The notes below the pieces were generated by a model that was given only the letters and a program-made list of their open reading frames with translations, was not told the DNA's origin and did no database searches. Below, in pieces: positions 57,266 through 64,000 of a DNA stretch of 64,000 nucleotides (positions within the stretch are counted from its first letter, which is position 1; each line of letters starts with the position of its first letter). This stretch comes from Zygaena filipendulae. Taxonomy: Eukaryota; Arthropoda; Insecta; Lepidoptera; Zygaenidae. The DNA lies in assembly GCA_907165275.2 (NCBI GenBank), contig OU015652.1, positions 13,035,001 through 13,099,000 on the forward strand, read 5' to 3'. The position numbers and the translations under genes are program-made.

Positions 57266-59858
57266 AGCTGGTTTGTTTTAATATAATATTTTTTTAAGTA
57301 GGTAGTTTTTTCGCATGTTCTTAAATATAGATGTATTATTTCAAGATGTAGAACATAGAGGGGAAAAACTATAATCTCAAATTGAATCAACTTTTTTATT
57401 AAAAAGTTGTTAAAATTGTAAAAGTCGTTATTAGTAACGAAGTCATTCGTATTTCTCTCTCTAATGATATAGTAGTTTAGTAACATATGAGTGAATTTTT
57501 TTATTGTGAAAATTATTTTGTTTATTTCTTCGCATTTTAGTTTCGAAAGCTTTAATTATTGCAAGTATATTTTTTGTACTATCGATTTGAGAGCGCCATA
57601 ATACTCCACCGAGGTTAGCTCACAAATAAATTATTTAATTAATTTCTTCCTTAGATAAGCTATTTTTATTAATTAACATTTTTTTATAAATAATTGAAAG
57701 TAAAGTTTTTTCAATTTCAATAAGTTCAAATTTTATCGTAGGTATTGAATCAAATCGTGTAATTAACTGATCGATTCACATTTTAGTTGGTTTGTGATAT
57801 AAGACTGTGCCTTATAATTTAATCTATCAGCACTTAATACGATGAGGGTTGCTGGTTTACAGTGTATATTTGCTACAGCAAATTCTGAAAGAAAAATACT
57901 TACTAGACTTTTTTACACTGGCAACTTTAAGGGATATGTTAAGTACTTGAATGCTTAGAAATCAGAATCCTTAAAGCTGCAGGCGTCTGAAAATGAACAG
58001 TTTCATGATTCGCAATTTTTGACATTAGTTTTAAAAAAATGGGTTTTATTTAGGTATATTGTTGGGTTTATGGTCTTGAGGGAAACCACTTATTTAGACG
58101 ATTTATGAATTCAATAGAAAAATATGTATTGAAACGTACAATATTGAAAGCTTAATAAAAGATCAATTTATGAATGACATTTACTTTAAAAAATGGAACA
58201 AAAATTTTCAAAGAGATTTTATTGCTAATTATCGCAAACATATATTGTATATTTTGCTTTATTTCGATAATATTTTATCAATTTTAACAACTTTGTTTTC
58301 TGTAGTAAATAAACACTGAGAAGGATTTCATGCCTTTTTAGAATACCTAGTACGCTGTTTGTAAGGATGGTCAGCGGTCACTCTTTTGTTAATCACTTTT
58401 GCAACAAAAAATCGAAACTGACTTTAAATTCTCAAAGTATGGGATAAAAGAAACGTCTCGTTTGTATCGACCGACGAAGATATCATATATCAGATACTAA
58501 AAGAAAAACAGTCGCATACAGGAACACCTTTGTTGAAGTTAAAAAGATAATAATAAATATTATTAGAATAATATAGAGATTTGTATGTTTCAAGTTCTCA
58601 TGAGTTAAAGAATATTGTGATAATTTTACTCCTATTTTTAATATCGTTAGTTTTAATGCTTTTAGTAACTTTCCCCCGTTTGCATTGGACGGGCGACGGC
58701 ATGGACATTGTAAACTTCAGTGGTGCCGCACCGTAAGGGTAATATTTGGAAGGGTTAAAAAACCATCACCGTTCGATGTTAAAAACGCCCTTCGGACACT
58801 AATTGTTCTGCTTATAAAGAGTTAATAAATGTCTTATCGGTAATTCGGTAGAGTATATTTTCGATGGGAAAATAACACATAATTATTATGAAAAAATATA
58901 TTGAATATATACGACGAGGTTGATCTAGTAATCTATTTACTTATTCTTTAAAACTACGCGTGATAGTATACCGAGGATATAAATTTTACGGATAAAAAAT
59001 ATAGCCGCCATACCAGGTCGGCTTCTACTGATTTGTATAGAATATTGTTTCCTACTTTATTATTGGAAATGCATTTAATAATGTCAGCAATTTGTTTGTT
59101 GCTAGGTAGTAGGTTTCTAAGGATTTTATACGATTTCAAACGAATTGAAACAGGGCAGTAAACATGCGCAACTAAGTACATATCATCGGCATGACTTTGG
59201 AAATATTACCACACACGGTCTAATTAATTACTTCTATGTATATAATCTACTTATTATAACTTCTGTTTGGAATCCTAAAGAAATTTAATACTTACATAAT
59301 GTACCTACCTACCTAAAGTTGACTCGAGCACGTTATTTTTAACTGCATTTGTTATGTGGAAAGCGTACATGAGATTATTGCTAATTTTCGGAATGTATTT
59401 GTCATATACATACCTACTTAAACCAAATCTACCTAATGGAATTTAGATTGATGAGTATTGAATAATTCACACAATATGTCATTTAAAAAAAAAAATCGGT
59501 CTTTCGCGGACGTGAAAATATAACTGAAATTCAAGTTTCAATAAAAAAAATGTAATTTTTAGACATTAATAACCTTCACACACTATAAAATATACCTACC
59601 GAGCGTTTTGTAAGCCTGTTTTGAACATGCAGTATATCCACATCACTTTGAAGGAACGCTTCAATGTGTATGGACCAACTGCTTGATTTCTATCAGGCAA
59701 TCTCTCGTGCAAATCGGTCGGTAAAATTGTTCGTGTGTGGCGTCATTAACAATCCCACATCTCAGCAATAAACTGATCTAATAGAAGTAGGTAGGATCTG
59801 CTGAGATTTTGCTAATTAATATGCACCTAAAAAAGCACTATAGTGAAAATGTCACTAA
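57266..59858. other. Gene-free stretch
   Basis: Very AT-rich; no coding exon. A GC-richer fragment at 58675-58750 (ttgcattggacgggcgacgg) is probably a repeat remnant. Confidence 0.4.
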
Positions 59859-60097
59859 CGACCGCACTCAGAGTCGACTTTAATGATTACTCAGTTAAGT
59901 ATAGATTTTTAAAACAAAACTACCGCAATCAGACAAGTTTAATAAATTAATGTTAATTGGCATTTAACTAATTAAGTTGCATCTCGTTAAATGTCAATTA
60001 ACATTAATTCGCTGAACGTCTCTGATTGCGGCAGTTTTGTTTTAAAAATCTATACTTAACTAAGTAATCATTAAAGTCGACTCTGAGTGCGGCGGTA
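59859..60097. mobile_element. Palindromic element family H, copy at 59.9 kb
   Basis: Same outer arms as 29193-29430, but with the inner halves exchanged (cagacaagtttaataaatta on the left), meaning it inserted in the opposite orientation. 239 bp. Confidence 0.82.
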
Positions 60098-63064
60098 AGG
60101 TTTTTAACATAAATGAAATTTTAACGATTCTAATATTCAATGTTATAATGTGTCACCGTTACTGAAAATTATAAATATTGTACTGTGCATTATTGATTAA
60201 ATAAATTGATGTTAAAAATACTATTTTTATTTATTCAATATATTCCTCGTAGTCATTGGGTTGTTCCCCGTGGTATCAAATTAATTTCGTGAACTCCAGA
60301 ACACTATATACTGAAAACTGCAGATTACACGGTGGAATCTAATGTCTAAAGATAATGATTTGTCTAACGTTTAGGTGTCTTTCTTTTGTGGCAATGAAGC
60401 CGTTCAGCATCTTTGAATTGTGTCAAGTGACAGATTCTTGCGTAATCTCTAAGTTTAAAATTTTCTTTTCTAAATTCATTATTCTAATATTTAATTTTGA
60501 TTAATTCAATACCATGCCAGAGCTGTAGCCTTCAGGGCAAACTTCAGTGTTTCAGGGAATGGATGTTGAGAGGGGTTTTACGACTAGCTAAATTAAAAGT
60601 AATAAAAGGTGTCTTTCTCTATTCAGGATCAATGATTCTCTTCGTTGATTTGAGGAGATAGCAAAACTTCCTTATGTTTATTGGTTATTTATGGGTTAGT
60701 GAGTTACTATTGTTACATTAGAAAAACTTTTTTTTTACCACTCAATTTATTTCAGAAGAAACAATTCCCTTATATCTTTAATAACAGCACATAAAAGTTA
60801 AAACATTTATTTATTATAAACATATTAGGAATGGAAGGCACTTCTAAAGTGAATTACATAGTAAAAAATATAAAGTAAACGAGAAATAACCGAAATAAAA
60901 ATGCTTAGATTCATTTCTAAATACAATAGACATACGAAAATACACTATTTTAATATATTATTAAAAAAATACAGTCATAAAACTGGCCGACTATATGAAG
61001 AAGTATTTTACGGATATATACATAGGTACGTACGACTTAATTATTATAATTAAGTCGTACGTACTTAATTTTTATAATACCAGCTTATTAAATACTGTTG
61101 CATATGTTTTTATCATAATTTAAATTAACAGAGGTCTAACAAAAAAAATATTTAAATAGATATATTAAAAAAAACCGTTCATCACTATCAGCTGGAATAT
61201 CTATAAGTAGATAAAAGAGTATATATCACTACTGCCGCTGTTAAACGAACAGTATAGGTACCAAAAAGAAGTCACGTTTTTGATGGAATTGGTTAAAATG
61301 CCTCCAAATGTTCAGTTAGCACATTTCGAAGGTTTGAAATTCGACATGAAAATTCACATCTGCAAACCAATGTGTAGGCAACTCTAGATTGAATTATCAC
61401 TTTGCTAATTTTATCGTTGATTACCTTTAGCTCGATTTCCTTTTTTTAAATAAATGCTAAAAGATTTTACTGAGGATAATGATAAGAAACGAGTTCTTTT
61501 TCGAGAGTTCTTTCTCGAGATTTGACTTTAAATAAAAAAATAAAAATTATTTGTAAAAATTACAAATTCAACTGTTACTGTTACTGTATACTGTTTAATA
61601 GTTTTGATGATCGTTCGTAAATGCAAGTAGGTAGGAACATAAGTTTTTTTAAAATGCTAAGCTCTGGTATAACAATTTGATTTATTAGAAAATTCAACAA
61701 AATTATCATAAATAAAAGAAAGAAAAATTACTAGATATAAAAAACAAGATTCTCTATAGTTTTGAACTTTAAAAGTTCAAGAGTTAAAATATTATAATGC
61801 AATTAGATTATATATTATGTGGAAATTAAAGTACATGAATAAAAAATATAGTTCAAATAGCGAATTTGGTGATTAAACCGGTGAACGAAGAGAACATGGA
61901 AATCAATCCTCAAAGAAACTACCTGCGTCGTTTTGACTCAAAAAACATAAAACAATAGTTCAAGTATGCGTGCAAATATACCCAGATGCAATTGACTTTA
62001 GCGCATTTTCTAGAGAAGTGAGAGTTCCATGTTTTTCTTTTTCAAGAGTTTAACCTTTTTATACATGTATATTGTATATTAATATAATGACCGAAATTTA
62101 TGATAATTAAATATATCTACAACTAATAACACTAAAAAAACAGTTGGATAAATAAATATTAATTAAAACAAATTAACTTATAAACACTAAATTAAAAATA
62201 ATTATTTTGGTTGTTTTGTATAATATTATTCAACGATTTGTCAATATAATAAAAAATAAAGAGAAAATACTAAAAATATTCGTAATTTTTTTTAACTACA
62301 CACACACAGGTTGAACTCTGTCTTTGTTATTTCAATAATTGTTAACTATTATTATTTTTAATGTACATAATTTCATTATCCCACTTCTGATGTTGCCCGC
62401 CCGTTTAGTTTATCTTACAATTAACTAAAAACAAGTAATTTCTATTTTATACTACATTAGGAAACACCACAACATATCCTATTCTATAGATATGAGACAA
62501 ATATTTGTGGTATGCGAAAACTTTTAGCCCTTTACAGCTAGTTCTGTTATTGTCGGCACTGCAAAAAGTTCACGACAAGTTGTTTTTGTTTGTGCCAAGT
62601 TGTTACCTGTGACATATAACCAATCGGAGTTCGGAATCTACCAAAAAATACAAAAATAAGCACTTAATTGCACATTTCGTAAAAAACAAATTCGTTCTGC
62701 CGATAAGAAGTTCTTTTTTACATCTGGTCAAACTAAATCGTTCAAAAAAGCTCACGCAGTGTAAGATCTCACAAAACCACATAAGCTTACTTTTATATAT
62801 CTCATTCGGAGTCTGTCTAAACCACATCTACCTACCACGTATAGGCACCAGCCATACAACGTCATAAATAAAATAATACAAAACCAGTCAACGTTTAAAA
62901 GTTTCCCATTAGTTAGTACTCATCTTCCGGGAGTTAAACAGATCCTTCACTATCACAAACACCAACCACTTAACTATTTGGCAACATGATCACCGAACGG
63001 GCAACCACAGTATTATAATACATAATTATATTATTATCTAGCCGCGTCCGTACAACACAATGGG
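60098..63064. other. Gene-free AT-rich stretch
   Basis: 60245-60300 is a worn Helitron end. 61026-61064 is a near-perfect palindrome (gtacgtacgacttaattatt and reverse). No exon or RNA gene recognised. Confidence 0.4.
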
Positions 63065-63440
63065 TATGTTCCGTAAACACTGAGAGCACTGTAAGGTACG
63101 ACGTCACTGCAGTATACTGCGAAGCCGTACCTATAAAGTTAGCTATACTGAGCAATACTGGTTACAGTATACTGTCATTCATGTCACGCTGTCAACCACT
63201 CATGTCAACCGACCGACGCGGTTGACCAATCATTGTTTCGAGGTTGATCACGTGATCAAGCCACTGAAAGCACTTTACCTCGAAAGCGCCAGTGGTCACA
63301 GTACAAAAATGGCAACGATTATGACGTCAAACCGCCTACTGCGCATACTCATACTGCGGCAGTATACTGAAAGTTATTCGGAACGAAGTTCAGGGCACTG
63401 GGAGCACAGGCCCAATGCTATCAGTGCATTTCGGAACATA
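63065..63440. mobile_element. 376-bp MITE
   Basis: Ends TATGTTCCGTAAACACTGAG and, reversed, TATGTTCCGAAATGCACTGA. Inside are paired gcagtatactg words. Open frames across it are incidental. Confidence 0.78.
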
Positions 63441-64000
63441 TCCAATATGACACGCGTATGACACTTTGTTTATGATTCAGGCCCTTCCGGAACTCAAAAT
63501 GGAAGAAAAAAACGTTAAAAAGAAATCGAATGGGAGAATACGTAAAACAGGGTATAATATTACATTAAAATAAGGCAGAATTAAAATTGATTTCAAAGTT
63601 TCAACAATACAATCAACAATAAATATGGTATCATCATACTAAATATATAAAAAATATTGGAGAATTATATTAAAAATAGTATTTAATCTAGTCAGAATTA
63701 AATCATTTTATCAATGTTGACCCTTAAGTGTTGTTTTTTTGACGTCAATAAGAATACAATAATAAAATTGGGTGTAGTCATCACCCATAAAATTTCCGCC
63801 TTTCACAGGTCCCTGCTTCCTAGTACTATGGATGGAGAAAAGAAGCTACTTTACAAATATCCCCATCGATTTCTCTTTAATTGTTTTTCTAAAATGTTTA
63901 TATTGTGTTGCACTGTACGCAGCTTCATTTTTTTTTAATCATTATTTCTAGTATACACAATACCCTTGTGGGTGTCACATAACTGACGTAGGCACGCCTT
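63441..64000. other. Gene-free end of window
   Basis: AT-rich. The short frame at 63714-63938 has no recognisable domain. Confidence 0.35.

Overview
This is a gene-poor, repeat-rich stretch of a moth or butterfly (ditrysian Lepidoptera) genome. The base is AT-rich with very frequent GTAGGTACCTAC-type words. There are many non-autonomous Helitrons of the lepidopteran Lep1 type (5' TCCTACTAATATTATAAATG, a GC hairpin, and a 3' CTAG end), several MITE families and tRNA-derived SINEs. Introns follow GT-AG, and the proteins are animal proteins closest to insect and vertebrate families. The order or clade is an inference from repeat content; no species is claimed.

Three protein-coding genes can be read, all between 29.9 and 56.6 kb. 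(1) Minus strand, 35740 to 29976: Sds3 (SUDS3), a subunit of the Sin3-HDAC corepressor, reconstructed as seven exons whose junction phases all agree (373 aa). (2) Plus strand, 38907 to 56594: the SH3BP5 / parcas homologue, a coiled-coil Rab11 exchange factor and Btk/JNK-linked adaptor, reconstructed as six exons (462 aa). (3) Plus strand, 39039 to 41714: a complete, intronless 891-codon FCHo gene (F-BAR plus mu-homology domain, clathrin-coat initiation). It lies entirely inside intron 1 of SH3BP5, on the same strand, 63 bp after SH3BP5 exon 1. If a 58-nt mini-intron after exon 1 is removed, the SH3BP5 exon-1 reading frame ends on a TGA that overlaps the FCHo ATG (ATGA). One promoter and first exon could therefore serve both proteins, both of which act in membrane traffic.

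The rest: 1-29 kb holds no recognisable coding gene, only dispersed repeats, a 161-bp-arm inverted repeat (12.6-13.0 kb), a 270-bp tandem duplication (13.2-13.8 kb) and one candidate 5' exon/promoter near 22.6-23.0 kb. Between Sds3 and SH3BP5 (36.0-38.0 kb) sits a decayed copy of a repeated arthropod protein gene, bounded by TATCGATA-rich blocks. The SH3BP5 introns are packed with Helitrons and MITEs, some nested and some very close to splice acceptors. From 56.6 kb to the end only repeats and AT-rich DNA are seen.

No rRNA, CRISPR or intact autonomous transposase or reverse transcriptase was found. Homology statements come from recognising the protein families by eye; no search was run.
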